Source: Ascaphus truei
Lineage: Eukaryota > Chordata > Amphibia > Anura > Ascaphidae
Direction: 5' to 3'
Length of the DNA stretch: 64,000 nt
NCBI GenBank assembly: GCA_036426205.1
Contig: CM071579.1
Coordinates: 18,355,998-18,419,997, forward strand
The notes beneath the pieces are model-generated. The model was not told where the DNA came from, searched no databases, and saw only the letters and a program-made list of their open reading frames with translations. This document shows positions 35,513-46,149 of the stretch, in pieces; position 1 is the first letter of the stretch, and every line of letters begins with the position of its first letter. The position numbers and the translations under genes are program-made.

Positions 35513-35984
35513 TATTTAGTAGACTCGTAATTAGAGACGGGCAGCTCCGTCAGCTTCAGAATTCCACAAATCAGTCTCAAAAAGGCAAATCTGATGTTTT
35601 TTTCTACCCCTGTAAATCCGAGAGCGAGACATTCTCATTCAATCCGAGTATGGATTTTTGGCAATCCGTTGCTAAATTTCAGACTCTGTATGGAACACGA
35701 GTTCAGATTCTTGAGAATCCGGCAGGATTGTACTGTATCCAATGGGGTATTTGGATAAATCTGCTCAGATTTTTGTGGGGGGTGGGGATCAGATTTGGTC
35801 TAATAAACCTAGTGAAAATCCACAGGTCGGATTCAGATAGGTTCGCCCATCTCTGCTCATAATCAAAATATGCACTATTGGATTAACAGTACTTCGAAAT
35901 GGTTTATATGGCTCGTGTCTCTCAATGTCCGAGTGTATAGATCAGCATATACATTGGGTAACCTATTACACATATGATGTAACC
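35513..35984. other. No gene seen
   Basis: Nothing recognised. Confidence 0.5.
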
Positions 35985-36488
35985 CAGGGGTAGCCAATTC
36001 CAGTTCTCAAGATCTACCAACAGTCCAACTCCAGTTCTCAAGGGCTACCAACAGTCCAACTCCAGTCCTAAAGAGCTACCAACAGTCCAACTCCAGTTCT
36101 CAAGGGCTACCAACAGGCCAACTCCAGTCCTCAAGGGCTACCAACAGGCCAACTCCAGTCAACAAGAGCTAGCAACAGGTCAACTCCAGTCCTCAAGAGC
36201 GACCAACAGGCCAACTCCAGTCCTCAAGAGCGACCAACAGGCCAACTCCAGTCAACAAGAGCTAGCAACAGGCCAACTCCAGTCCTCAAGAGCTACCAAC
36301 AGGCCAACTTTAGTCCTCAAGAGCTAAAACAGGCCAACTCCAGTCCTGAAGTACATACCAGGTTTTCAGGATATCCCTGCTTCAGCACAGGTGGCTCAGT
36401 CAAAGACTGCATCATCTGTACTGAAGCAGGGATATCCTGAAATCCTGACCTGTAGGTAGTTCCTGAGGACAGGAGTTGGCTACCCCTG
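35985..36488. mobile_element. hAT-like MITE with internal minisatellite
   Basis: Ends CAGGGGTAGCCAATTCCAG and GGAGTTGGCTACCCCTG are inverted repeats. Flanking octamers ATGTAACC (35977-35984) and GTGCAACC (36489-36496) match at six of eight positions, fitting an 8 bp hAT target duplication. The core fold-back is at 36360-36440. The left subterminal region is expanded into about eleven tandem units (36003-36345). Confidence 0.87.
36003..36345 (+). repeat. Minisatellite of about 31 bp inside the hAT-like MITE
   Basis: About eleven units of CCAACTCCAGTCCTCAAGAG then CTACCAACAGG. Sister copies (for example 55911-56085) carry this segment once per end. Confidence 0.93.
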
Positions 36489-37191
36489 GTGCAACCCCCT
36501 CTGCCGCCCAGGGGCCTTAAATAAGTGCACACACTTGTCATTTTGTTTTAGAAAACCAATTTACAGAAGTGACATTTAACCCCACAAAATAATTTTGCAT
36601 GTAAATGACCAATCGGGGCCATAAATCACACCCCAAATCCACTGCAAAACGAGTTGTATTTTACGCCGAAGTCCGTCTGATAGTTCACCTAGTAAAATAG
36701 TGGGAGTTTAGCACGCCCAAAACCCGTAACATCCTTGCGCAAATTGAAAACTCATGTGAAATCCATGGTGGTCCTGCAGCATTTCAACTCATAAAAGTAA
36801 AAAAATGTTTTATATAGTGTCATCATTCATTGCTTTCATTTCAGAAATCGTGGCTTAAGCAGGCACACCGAGACAGATAGCTTTTTATAAAAGGATATTT
36901 TATGAAAGAGTGAAAAGTAACATATTTCGAACCAGTAAACGCACGGACCTGTAAACTCTGAACCCGCATTGGCCTTTGTGTCTTGTGACCTTGTTTAAGT
37001 GATTTATTTCCTTTTAACAATTCCAATATGCCAGGCGGGGGGAAACATACTGTATATGTCCAATTCTGCTGTTGAGCAAAATAGATGAGACGCTCCATAA
37101 TGTTACTTTATAGTAAGTGTGGGCACTTTCACTCGTGTTTTGGTTCTAAAAAGAGTAATGTTTTGGTTTTCAGTGGTTTTGGCTTAATGTG
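36489..37191. other. No gene seen
   Basis: Nothing recognised. Confidence 0.5.
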
Positions 37192-37203
37192 TGTGTTGTG
37201 TGG

Positions 37204-37298
<95 letters not shown>
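37192..37298. repeat. (GT)n microsatellite, about 50 units
   Basis: Long GT run with two GG interruptions. Confidence 0.95.
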
Positions 37299-37369
37299 AA
37301 ACTGTGACCATGCAGCAAGTAAGTATAGGGGACCATGTTAAATGGTTTGAAGCAAACGGTGGCACTGTG

Positions 37370-37483
37370 TGCTCATTTGCATGTCATTTCCCAGAATCCC
37401 TTGCGTAGTGGGAAGCGCGGTGTGCTGGGGGGATAATGGTGAAAGGGGGGGTTGCAGACCTGCCTAAGACATGCAAATGAGCA
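37370..37483 (+). mobile_element. Octamer-containing MITE, complete copy (114 bp)
   Basis: The ends are perfect inverted repeats of about 14 bases (TGCTCATTTGCATGTC at left; GACATGCAAATGAGCA at right). Both contain the octamer ATTTGCAT bound by POU-domain factors. Internal blocks are TTTCCCAGAATCCCTTGCG and GGTTGCAGACCTG. Relatives occur at 15715, 16161, 63360 and 63706. Confidence 0.88.
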
Positions 37484-37494
37484 TACAGTAATAT

Positions 37495-37557
37495 TCCATT
37501 TGCATATACAGTGTGATATATCTATATATAAACCATATATAATATATGATATATATA

Positions 37558-37599
<42 letters not shown>

Positions 37600-37600
37600 G
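37495..37600. repeat. AT-rich (TATA)n tract
   Basis: Alternating TA, longest pure stretch about 37563-37596. Confidence 0.9.
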
Positions 37601-37894
37601 CAAAGGAAAGCAAAACACACACATATATATATGTTTTGATTTCCTTTTGGTTTTTCCAAAATGCAATTCGTTTGGTTCTGCTTTGGGATTTTTACCAAAT
37701 ACTGAAATAAAAACTGAAAACATGCCGGGACGTGCTAAAATAGCATAATAGAGCATAAAAAGGCGTACAATCAGGGCACTACAACAATGTAACTGAAACA
37801 TCTAAAATTGTAAACAAGATATGTCGAGAAACACCTCGAGATTGCCACTGGGCCATGGTGTTCTGGTTGGAAATAATCTGGGGGTTTGGATTCT
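37601..37894. other. No gene seen
   Basis: Nothing recognised. Confidence 0.5.
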
Positions 37895-38065
37895 AACGAA
37901 ATGAAGAAAATCAGGGCTCCACGGATTTGCTAAACAAACTAATTTATTGCCAATAGACTTGACGTTTCGGCCACACAGGCCTTTCTCAGACAAGCCTGTG
38001 TGGCCAAAACTATGTCAAGTCTATTGGCAATAAATTGTGGAGCCCTAATTTTCTTCATTTCGTTA
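37895..38065. mobile_element. Fold-back element, about 170 bp
   Basis: AACGAAATGAAGAAAATCAG through TTGCCAATAGACTTGACGTT and GGCCACACAGGC on the left is mirrored by GCCTGTGTGGCC, GTCAAGTCTATTGGCAATAA and TTTTCTTCATTTCGTT on the right. One near-continuous hairpin with a loop of about 12 bases. Class unknown. Confidence 0.87.
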
Positions 38066-38244
38066 ACCCTGGATTGACACCGAGAATCCTGAACCAGGAG
38101 CTCCGGTAGTTGTACCCCCTTTTGATTTTTTTATTAGTGTGCAGCATTTATTTATCTTTCTACTCGGTTTGCATTCTAAAACATCTTGGAAGGTTTTGAT
38201 TTCGGTACAGTTATAATTTCACACCTGATCATCAACAAAAAAAC

Positions 38245-38372
38245 AAAACAAACTGGATCAGCACTCAAAAATAACAATGATGGATCTCCGTTTTGATTTT
38301 GGTCTCACCGTGGTACATAAAACGTAAGTCCGGCATTATTACTTTGGAGTGTTGATCCAGTTGGGTTTTTGT
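38245..38372. repeat. Small inverted repeat
   Basis: CAAACTGGATCAGCACTCAAA is mirrored by TTTGGAGTGTTGATCCAGTTGG about 70 bases later. Confidence 0.75.
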
Positions 38373-38496
38373 GTAGTTGTATTCATCTTGCGGTGTAGAT
38401 GCAGGATCACAGCACCTCTAGCTGAACTGTGTTAGACAGGGTGAGTGAAAGTTCATGCTATTTCGTTACGCACTTTATAATCTACAATAATAACAT

Positions 38497-38687
38497 ACCC
38501 TCCAACGGCAGCTATTTAGCAGGGTCGCTACATGTGTTTGGGTCCAATAAGACCAGCGGCACCTGTTAAACCGAAGTTCTTTGTGTGTAAGTTATGGGAC
38601 TTCCCAGGGATTGCTTAGAAGTCCCACCTTCCGGCACAAGTAGTGAAACTACAGTGGTAGCTCTTTATGTGCCAAATGTTGGAGGGT
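38497..38687. mobile_element. MITE with ACCCTCCAAC termini
   Basis: ACCCTCCAACGGCAGC at the left and AAATGTTGGAGGGT at the right are inverted. The interior has a second inverted pair (TGGGACTTCC and GAAGTCCCA). No coding capacity. Confidence 0.7.
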
Positions 38688-39129
38688 CTGGTAGTAATAT
38701 TTTTTTTCTTATGTAGTAGTTCCTGCCTCCAAGAGCTTACATTCTATTTTTTGTTGTTGAAGCAAAGACGATAAAGGGAGTTGACCGGAGTCCCTGGCAG
38801 CTGATACACGGATTCGAAGCAACTTTAAGGGCAGTAACATTACCACTCTATGACTAGTATAACACCAGCAGCAAACAGGGACAAAGCATTATGGGGGATC
38901 GTACTACAGTCACCTGACCACAACTGGGGCAAAAGCAAAGGATCCTGTTTCCTAAGGGACCTTTTTAGCTGCCAAATTGGGTGCATTTGTTGTGCTCCAT
39001 ATTTGCATCCAGGAAGACCAGAGATGTACAAAGAGTCTGTCTTCCCCACCCTGCAGGGTATTGTGATGGTTCATTTTGCCTGGGTACCCGTTACCCGGTT
39101 TTTGGAAATTTAGGACCCAGTACAACACT
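38688..39129. other. No gene seen
   Basis: Nothing recognised. Confidence 0.5.
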
Positions 39130-39300
39130 GTTACAGACACAGTCCCTACCCAGATGAGCTTACTATCTATGATTTTGGTGCCTGAGGCACAGGGAGATAA
39201 AGTGACTTGCCCAAGGTCACAAGGAATCGACACCAGGAATTGAACCAGGCTCCCCTGCTTCACACTCAGTGTCGGTTGATTACAGAGTCACTATAGTGCT
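39130..39300 (-). mobile_element. CORE-SINE, near-complete copy
   Basis: The minus strand reads GTGACTCTGTAATCAACCGA (A-box region), GGTTCAATTCCTGG (B-box), then the core CCTTGTGACCTTGGGCAAGT, CACTTTATCTCCCTGTGCCT, CAG. This is the same conserved core shared by MIR and other CORE-SINEs. It then runs into TAAGCTCATCTGGGTAGGGA and CTGTGTCTGTAACA. Confidence 0.88.
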
Positions 39301-39719
39301 ATATACAGTGCGCGATATAAGCATACATAGTGGTGAACGTTTCCATCCGGTTTATCGGTTATTATGGTAAAGAGAAGTAATTATAAATAACAAATCACAT
39401 CGCTGGAGTTTCCCTTCACTTAATCACTTTCTAATGTGGAAGGTTTGCAGATTTCACTATCCCCCGTTCCTGTCTCAGAGTAAATGGCTTTTTCCGAAAA
39501 TGCAAAGGAAGTCTGATTCGAATGAGCCATCAAGATCCCCCGTTCTCATATTCTTTTTATAGATTTCCTAACAAGTTATCACTGGGATCTCCATCCACTC
39601 AAACGTAAGTGAAAGTTTTATCTTACTCGGGGTGTCACTCCAATAATTTATTGCTGAGGAAATAAAACCTTTTGTCTGACAGTATATTTCTTGGTGACAG
39701 CTGTAGCAGGTCAGAGAAA

Positions 39720-39720
<1 letters not shown>
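39301..39720. other. No gene seen
   Basis: Nothing recognised. Confidence 0.5.

Positions 39721-39760
<40 letters not shown>
39721..39760. repeat. (CA)n microsatellite
   Basis: About nineteen CA units. Confidence 0.95.
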
Positions 39761-39764
<4 letters not shown>

Positions 39765-39807
39765 CACGAGACATCGCGGGCTACACCACCGCGTCGAGAG
39801 GCTAAAC

Positions 39808-40066
39808 CAGGGGGGCTCAACTACAGTCCTCAGGACCCCCCCAACAGGTCAGGTTTTCAGGATATCCCACCTTCAGCACTGGTGGTTCAATCAGAGGCTC
39901 AGTCACAGGCTGCGCCTCTGATTGAGCCACCTATGCTGAAGCAGAGACTGATTAAGCCACCTGTGCTGAAGCAGGGACTAATTGAGCCACCTGTGCTGAA
40001 GCAGGGATATCCTGAAAACCTGACCTGTTGCGGCAGGGTCTTGAGGACTGACGTTGAGCGTCCCTG
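39808..40066. mobile_element. hAT-like fold-back MITE with partial internal triplication
   Basis: Begins CAGGGGGGCTCAACTACAG and ends TTGAGCGTCCCTG. Flanking octamers GGCTAAAC (39800-39807) and GTCTAAAC (40067-40074) match at seven of eight positions, a hAT-type target duplication. In the right arm, the block ATTGAGCCACCTGTGCTGAA then GCAGGGA is repeated three times. Confidence 0.9.
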
Positions 40067-40860
40067 GTCTAAACTGTAATGCCCTGCTCTTATTAGGGCT
40101 TTTTTTTTACAGACTTTTAATAAGGTCTCCTCTGATAATTTATGGACAAGAGTTTTTGAAGTCAAGAGACGTTGTTTGGCAAAGCGCTCTCCGTCTAATC
40201 TCAGGAAATTTAAATAAAAAGTTCTCATTTCCTCTCAACTTCTAGTTTTGCTTCGAAAAAATAGGTTTAAAAAACCCCACCTGCTGAATTCATTTCATTG
40301 CAGATTTTAGTTTCTTCTTAAACAAAATACTACTTGATGATATTATTCTCATTAGTAATAAATGTTGAATTTAAAGATAAATATAAAAGGTATAGTATGT
40401 ATATATATCTCCATTCCGAGAACAAACCAGCATTTAACAAACGATTATATTTTGTTCATATATGATTTTTTTGTAATATACAATTTATATTTGCATATAT
40501 AAACATTTTGTACATATTTATTGTATACGAAAAAATATTTTCCGTTTGTTGAATGCTAGTTTGTTCTCTCAATTGTTGTGTGTATATACATATATATATA
40601 TATTATATATATATTTTTATTATTATTTTTCTTGTCTGTTTAATGAAATATTTGATATAAAGGAGCAAAAGATTTATCTTAAGCTTTGCATTGCGCTGCC
40701 AGCCGCTCTGTATGTACTGCAGATGCGCAGATCTAAATAATGTCATCTTATCTCTCCATAGTTGAGTAATCTGCTGGTTAGACAAGGAATGTTCTATTAT
40801 CTTTGTAGGAAATACACTCACATTCAATTTACTGCTCACATCAGAGGGTAGGGGGGAGAA
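40067..40860. other. No gene seen; AT-rich
   Basis: AT-rich with TA runs at 40400-40410 and 40585-40610. The short frames are not supported. Confidence 0.55.
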
Positions 40861-42100
40861 TCTTGCAGGCTAGTCAAGCAACTGCGCCAAGGGAGATGTA
40901 TAGACACTGTCAGAGTCCGAGAGACCCTCATGTAAGGGACAACCCGGAGACTTGCAGGCCTCTCTCCGAACGCGCATGCAGTGATCAGGAGTAGGGGAGA
41001 CTTGCAGGCCTCTCCGCACTGCGCAGTGATCAGGAGTAGGGGAGACTCTGCAGGCCTCTCCCGCACTGCGCAGTGATCAGAGTAGGGAGACTTGCAGGCC
41101 TCCTCACACTGGCAGTGATCAGGAGTAGGAAGACTGCAGGCCTCTCTCACACTGCGCAGTGATCAGGAGTAGGGGAGAACTTGCAGGCCTCTCCCGCACT
41201 GCGCAGTGATCAGAGAGTAGGGAAGACTTGCAGGGCCTCCTCCGCACTGCGCAGTGATCAGCGCGTAAGGGAGACTTGCAGGCCTCTCCCGCATAGCGCA
41301 GTGATCAGCAGTAGGGAAGACTTGCAGGCCTCTCCCATACTGCGCAGTGATCAGGAGTAGGGGAGACTTGCAGGCCTCTCCCGCACTGCGCAGTGATCAG
41401 GAGTAGGGGAGACTTGCAGGCCTCTCCCGCACTGCGCAGTGATCAGGAGTAGGGGAGACTTGCAGGCCTCTCCCGCATAGCGCAGTGATCAGCAGTAGGG
41501 GAGACTTGCAGGCCTCTCCCGCACTGCGCAGTGATCAGGAGTAGGAGGAGACTTGCAGGCCCTCTCACATGGCAGTGATCAGGAGTAGGGGAGACTTGCA
41601 GGCCTCTCCGCACTGCGCGTGATCAGGAGTAGGGAGACTGCAGGCCTCATCCACTGCGCATGAGTGATCAGATAGAGGGGAGACTTGCAGGCCTCTCCCG
41701 CACTGCGCAGTGATCAGGAGTAGGGAGACTTGCAGGCCTCTCTTCACACTGCGGCAGCAGTGAATCAGGAGTAGGAAGACTTGCAGGCCTCTCTCACACT
41801 GCGCAGTGATCAGGAGTAGGGGAGACTTGCAGGCCTCTCTCACACTGCGCAGTGATCAGGAGTAGGGGAGACTTGCAGGCCTCTCCCATACTGCGCAGTG
41901 ATCAGGAGTAGGGGAGACTTGCAGGGCCTCTCCCGCACTGCGCAGTGATCAGGAGTAGGGGAGACTTGCAGGCCTCTCTCACACTGCGCAGTGATCAGGA
42001 GTAGGGGAGACTTGCAGGGCCTCTCCCGCACTGCGCAGTGATCAGGAGTAAGGGAGACTTGCAGGCCTCTCCCATACTGCGCAGTGATCAGGAGTAGGTC
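40861..42100 (+). repeat. 46 bp minisatellite array, forward, about 27 units
   Basis: Each unit contains AGGAGTAGGGGAGACTTGC, AGGCCTCTCCCGC, ACTGCGCAGT (a perfect 10-base palindrome) and TGATCA. Scattered single-base indels shift all frames, so open frames across it are meaningless. Confidence 0.95.
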
Positions 42101-42211
42101 ATGCCGGTCTTCCAATATTTCCACGTCGTTATATTCGTTGGCGTGATTGTGCAGTTTACTCTGGATCAGGGGGTTCCCATCTCAGTCCACAAGAACCCTA
42201 CACAGGAGGTC

Positions 42212-42432
42212 GTCGAACTTCAGTCCTCAGGGCCACCAACACGTCAGGTTTAGGATTCCCTGCTTCGGGAGGGACGCAGGTATGGCAATGAGCACCATGT
42301 GGTCAGGGTCACTGACTGCCACCTCACTCTGCTGAAGCGGGGGACGTGATTATCCAGCCTGTTAATGAAACAGGGGATATCCTTAAAACCTGACTTATGG
42401 TGGCCTTGAAGACTGGATTTTGGCCACCCCTA
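42212..42432. mobile_element. hAT-like fold-back MITE, diverged, inside left arm
   Basis: CTTCAGTCCTCAGGGCCACC, ACACGTCAGGTTT and, at the far end, CCTTGAAGACTGG then TTGGCCACCCCTA. Counterpart of 51624-51838 in the right arm. Confidence 0.8.
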
Positions 42433-43384
42433 CTCTATACCTTGCGACAAGACTTGACAGGTTGGCGTCTGACTCGTGATTAGCTGTTGTGTTTGCTACA
42501 ACACGATTCCGGCTACCTAAACTACAAAACCTGACCAAGTTATTCAGCCACTCGGTAGCTCCGCCGTGGGCGCCGTGATCACCGAGATCAACATAGCTCC
42601 TCTCGGTGATGAGGTGTCAGCTGTACAAGCGAGAAGTCTCGGCTCATGTAGGGTGACAAAAGTAAAACCGGACAACATTAAAAAAAATATTCTAAAACAA
42701 ATGACATCACCAATGCGCTTTATTCTCTTCTCCTCCGCCGCTCTCTGTCCCCCCTTCTTAGGCCTGTGGCCATGTTTACCGCTTGCTGGCGGAAGCGTGC
42801 TAGAGGCGCGTCCAGCTCTCAGCACTGAGCCCCTACAGCCGCAATTAAGCGCGTCTTTTAGAGGGGCTCGCTTACGCTTCCGCGGCGCTTGCGGAAGCCA
42901 GGTCTTAGGGGAATTTAAAATTCCCCTCGCTTGCCGCGCGACAGGCCGTCACGTGAGCGGTTCGCCCAATGAGGGCGAACCCAGTCTGACGTCCCTGGCC
43001 CGCCCCCGGCCAGTGACGCCCCGCCCCTGACAGCCGTCGGTAAGCAAGAAACCCAAGGCCAGAAGCACCCCTTCTCCCTGAGCCTCAGCGCGCCTCAGCG
43101 AGCAAGCGAGGGAGGTGGCGCTGAGGGCGCTCATGCTTGGAGAGCACTCCAAGCATGAGCGCCGTGTCTGCATTTACGTGGCGCGTGGGGAGGGGGGGGG
43201 CATTGCGGGTAGTTGACCGCGGCGGTGTAAGTAAGGTTTTGTGTTACTTAAGCGTCGAGGCGGGTGAGCGTGTGGGTGTCCGCGCACGAGTGCCGTGCGC
43301 AACAGCGTAGAGCGGGGACTTATAGCTATATATGTAAGTAACCGCCGCCCGCTCAGCGCTATCGGGGGACGCCCTTACACACAC

Positions 43385-43787
43385 CCATTCTCTCTCCCTC
43401 CATCCCTCATTGTCGTTCCCCCATCACTCCATTCTCGTTCCTCGTATCCACCTTCATTCCCATTCTGTCTCTCCCATTCCTCTCCCCATTCTGGGTGTGA
43501 ATCTCTCCCCATCTCTGTTGTGCTCTCTCCCCATCCTGTGTGTCCGCTCTTCCTCTCCCCATTCTCTGTGTGTGTGAATCTTAATCTCTCCCTTCTCTGT
43601 CTCTCTCTCTCCCCCATTCTGTGTGTGGCGTCTCTCTCCCCCCATTCTCTGTGTGCATCTCTACCCCTTCTCTGTGTGCGTCTCTCTACCCCCATCTCTG
43701 TCTCTCTCTCTCCCCATTCCGTGTGTGCGTCTCCCTCCCCCATTCTCGGTGTGGCGTCTCTCTCTCTCTCTCTCTCCCCCCCATGCT
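43385..43787 (+). repeat. Pyrimidine-rich minisatellite (CCCCCATTCTCTGTGTG unit)
   Basis: Imperfect units of about 28-35 bases with CCCCATTCTGTGTGTGCG and TCTCTCTC. The inverted version is at 50300-50680. Frames on both strands are repeat artefacts. Confidence 0.9.
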
Positions 43788-44240
43788 GCCTCTCTCTCCC
43801 CCCCTCATGATGCCTCTCGTCTCCCCCCTCGATGCCTCTCTCACCCCCCCCTCACCCCCATCTGCATCTCGTGTGTGTCCGTTCTGGTCCCTACTGCCTC
43901 TGTGAACATTGGGAAGCCATCTTGAACCCAGGCAGCAGACACCGAAACTCCCACTGTCTCACTGCTGGGCTCCGCCCTCTAACCCACCCCCGCCCCCACC
44001 CTCTGCCTCTAACCCCGCCCCACCCTCTCTGCCTCTACCCCGCCCCCACACCTCTGCCTCTAAACCCCGCCCCCACACTCTGCATCTAACCCCGCCCCCA
44101 CCTCTACTGCACTGCTCTTAACCTCGCCCGCCCACACTCTTCCTACCCGACCTCCCCCCCATCTGCCTCTCACCCCGCTCCCCCCCCACCTCTCCCCCCC
44201 CCGCCTCTCTCTCTTCGGGGCTCCTCTTCATTCTCTTGCT
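43788..44240 (+). repeat. C-rich minisatellites (CATGCTGCCTCTCTC and CTCTAACCCCGCCCC types)
   Basis: 43788-43865 has three CATGATGCCTCTC-type units like those of 48400-50250. 43970-44200 has about seven units of CTCTGCCTCTAACCCCGCCC then CCACA. Confidence 0.88.
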
Positions 44241-44480
44241 CTCTGCGCCCCCCCTGCTCTGAGGCCCAAACCGGAACAGCCACACAAAAAAACAGGACAT
44301 TTTAAAGAATGCAGTGCAGTGACAACCATTAAAAAAAGGGACAGGCATTAAAAAACCAGGACTGCCCCGGCTAAACCGGGACAACGTCCCCTAGGCTCAT
44401 GGGAAGTGACTTGCAGTTATTCAATTTCTGACAGAGCAGATATCTGAGAATTGAGGCTACGATCCACAAAAGGGATCGTA
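44241..44480. mobile_element. Possible CCGGGACA-type repeat end
   Basis: 44260-44395 has AACCGGAACAG, ACAGGACATTTT, GGGACAGGCATT and AACCGGGACAACGTCCCCTA. This resembles the GTCCCGGTTTTT ends at 31945-31985 and 51383-51410. Assignment is weak. Confidence 0.45.
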
Positions 44481-45556
44481 CGGTTGCCGGGTGTCCAGTA
44501 TTGAACGGACTGTCCTGTATTTGAACACTCTGTCCAGTAAATATGAGAGGTTGTAGCACGTTTTCCCCCCCTCTCTAAAGATGTACTGCTGCTGCATGGT
44601 TTGTGGTGCTTGCATCATACCTGTGAGGGTCCAGGAGAGCTGAGTGGTCCGCGATGTTGTGGGGAACAGGACAGGCTTTTGATGATCTTGATGTTCAACT
44701 CAGGGAGTCGCGCCTCCAGCTTCAGTGGCTCCAGTATTCCCAAGACAGTCCCCCACGAAAGCAGACTTCTTTCAAACCCCTGCCCATAAACTGTAGACTC
44801 AAGCAGAGCTATAGAGAAAGGGATGCTTTATTTGGCATTCACTGCAGATGTATACAGCGGATGCAGATTGTGACAGAGAGTTCCAGGCCTCTGGATGGGC
44901 TGGGTTCCTCTTGAGGCCTCTGATCTCTCTTGGCTCAGTCAGCCCAGGAGGGACTTGACTGGCCTGCTCACCTCACGCCGGGAGGAGCAACTCACACTCT
45001 CACCCCTAGGAGGGGAAGCCCTGGACTATCAAATTTAGCACTTCCTCTCTCTGAGACTCCAGAAGGGGAGGGCACAGGTCTGTACCATGATTGATTGTAC
45101 ACAACCCTGAGTCACCACCACTTTCGTCACTCAGAGAGTCAGCATGAGGGGGATCAATGCTCACAGATAGCCTTCACAGCCTGTAGCTACTAAGGCTTTG
45201 TGACAGGGGGTAGAGAGGCAGTCTGGGCCAGCCATGCTACAGAGGTAATACGGACTGTATGTGTCCGTATTACTTCTGGGCGTTTATGTGTATACAGGCA
45301 TTACCTCTCTGGACATATGGACTTGACCCGGCTTGGGGGGGGGCACAGGATTTCCCCGAGCAAGGAGAGAGCAGGGCTGTTGCTAGGGGCAGGGCAGCTT
45401 CCTCCATCCTGATTGGGCTGCTGCTTCTGGGTAAAGGAGGTGTCAGGAGCCATGGGTGGGGTCAAGGAGAGGAGGAAACAGCATGGAGAGAGGTGATGAT
45501 ATTACTGTAGTAGGTCGCGCATCTCCAGTATTTTTGGAGAAACCACCTGGTAGCCC
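44481..45556. mobile_element. TA-flanked non-autonomous DNA transposon (GGTTGCCAGGT family), 1.08 kb
   Basis: Left end CGGTTGCCGGGTGTCCAGTA; right end is the complement of ACCACCTGGTAGCCC. TA lies on both sides (44479-44480, 45557-45558). Interior matches to 60692-61062 include CTGTCCTGTATTTG, the complement of CCTCTCTGGATTTAG-like sequence, CCCCGAGCAAGGAGAGAGCA and TCCATCCTGATTGGGCTGCT. About 600 bases at 44560-45180 are not in the short copy. No transposase frame. Confidence 0.8.
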
Positions 45557-45920
45557 TAAACAAAAGGGGTGGGAAAGGCAGGCTAAAGCGTAGCACCCTA
45601 TTGTGGATATGGGCCCACGTTGGCTTATTTGACCGCAAGCGGCGACATAGGGGCGCCGCGGGAAGCGGTGATTCTTGTCTCATGCAGCGCACTGCAAAGT
45701 GGCCGCAGGTTCGTCACATGGTTAGTTGGGGCCGCAGCGAGGCCCAATAAATTGAGTCAGAGACCGCATGGTGTTTGCGGGATTACATGACTACAGACGT
45801 GCGGGGAGGAAGGTGTGGGCTGTGATAGCAGCGGATTTTGAGTCCACTTTACTACTACTATCTGACCGCAGGGCGGCGAGCGGGGAATAACGCATTTTAA
45901 CTCGCAAAATTCTTCACATC
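45557..45920. other. No gene seen
   Basis: Nothing recognised. Confidence 0.5.
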
Positions 45921-46145
45921 CGGGTCTGAGTCTGATTCTCATGGATTTAAAACCTCTCTGAAAACTCACTGTTTAAGGAACCCTATCTGGCATTCTCCTA
46001 ACATCCTCCCCCCCCTCCAACCCCTAACCCCTAACCCCACGGTACCAGCTGTGCGGCTGGACCAATCTCCTGCATATCTAACCCCCCTAATATCCACACT
46101 CCCAAACCTTATGGGACCAGCTGTGCAGCCAGACCATATTCTGAC
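45921..46145 (+). mobile_element. Possible LINE C-terminal remnant
   Basis: Conceptual translation near 45935-45990 resembles FKTSLKTHCLRNPIW, like the FKTHLKTHLL end of the L2-like copy at 56345-57041. CTAACCCCTAACCCC occurs downstream at 46021-46040. Confidence 0.5.
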
Positions 46146-46149
46146 CTGA

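Larger units (their letters stand above)
42104..43787 (+). repeat. Left arm of a large inverted repeat (pairs with 50292-51966)
   Basis: Landmarks here and their complements in the right arm: TATATTCGTTGGCGTGATTG (42130), CGGCTCATGTAGGGTGACAA (42641), GGAATTTAAAATTCCCCTCG (42910), GCGCTCATGCTTGG (43128), and the CATTCT minisatellite (43385-43787). Within it lie a hAT-like MITE remnant, a CCGGTTTTAC/TGTCACCCTA-type element end, and a GC-rich TIR element related to 59885-60173. No protein frame is credible. Confidence 0.9.

Noticed and set aside
42566..43030. 154-codon plus-strand frame in the inverted arm
   Set aside because: It spans transposon-derived GC-rich repeat sequence, is disrupted in the paired arm, and has no known domain.
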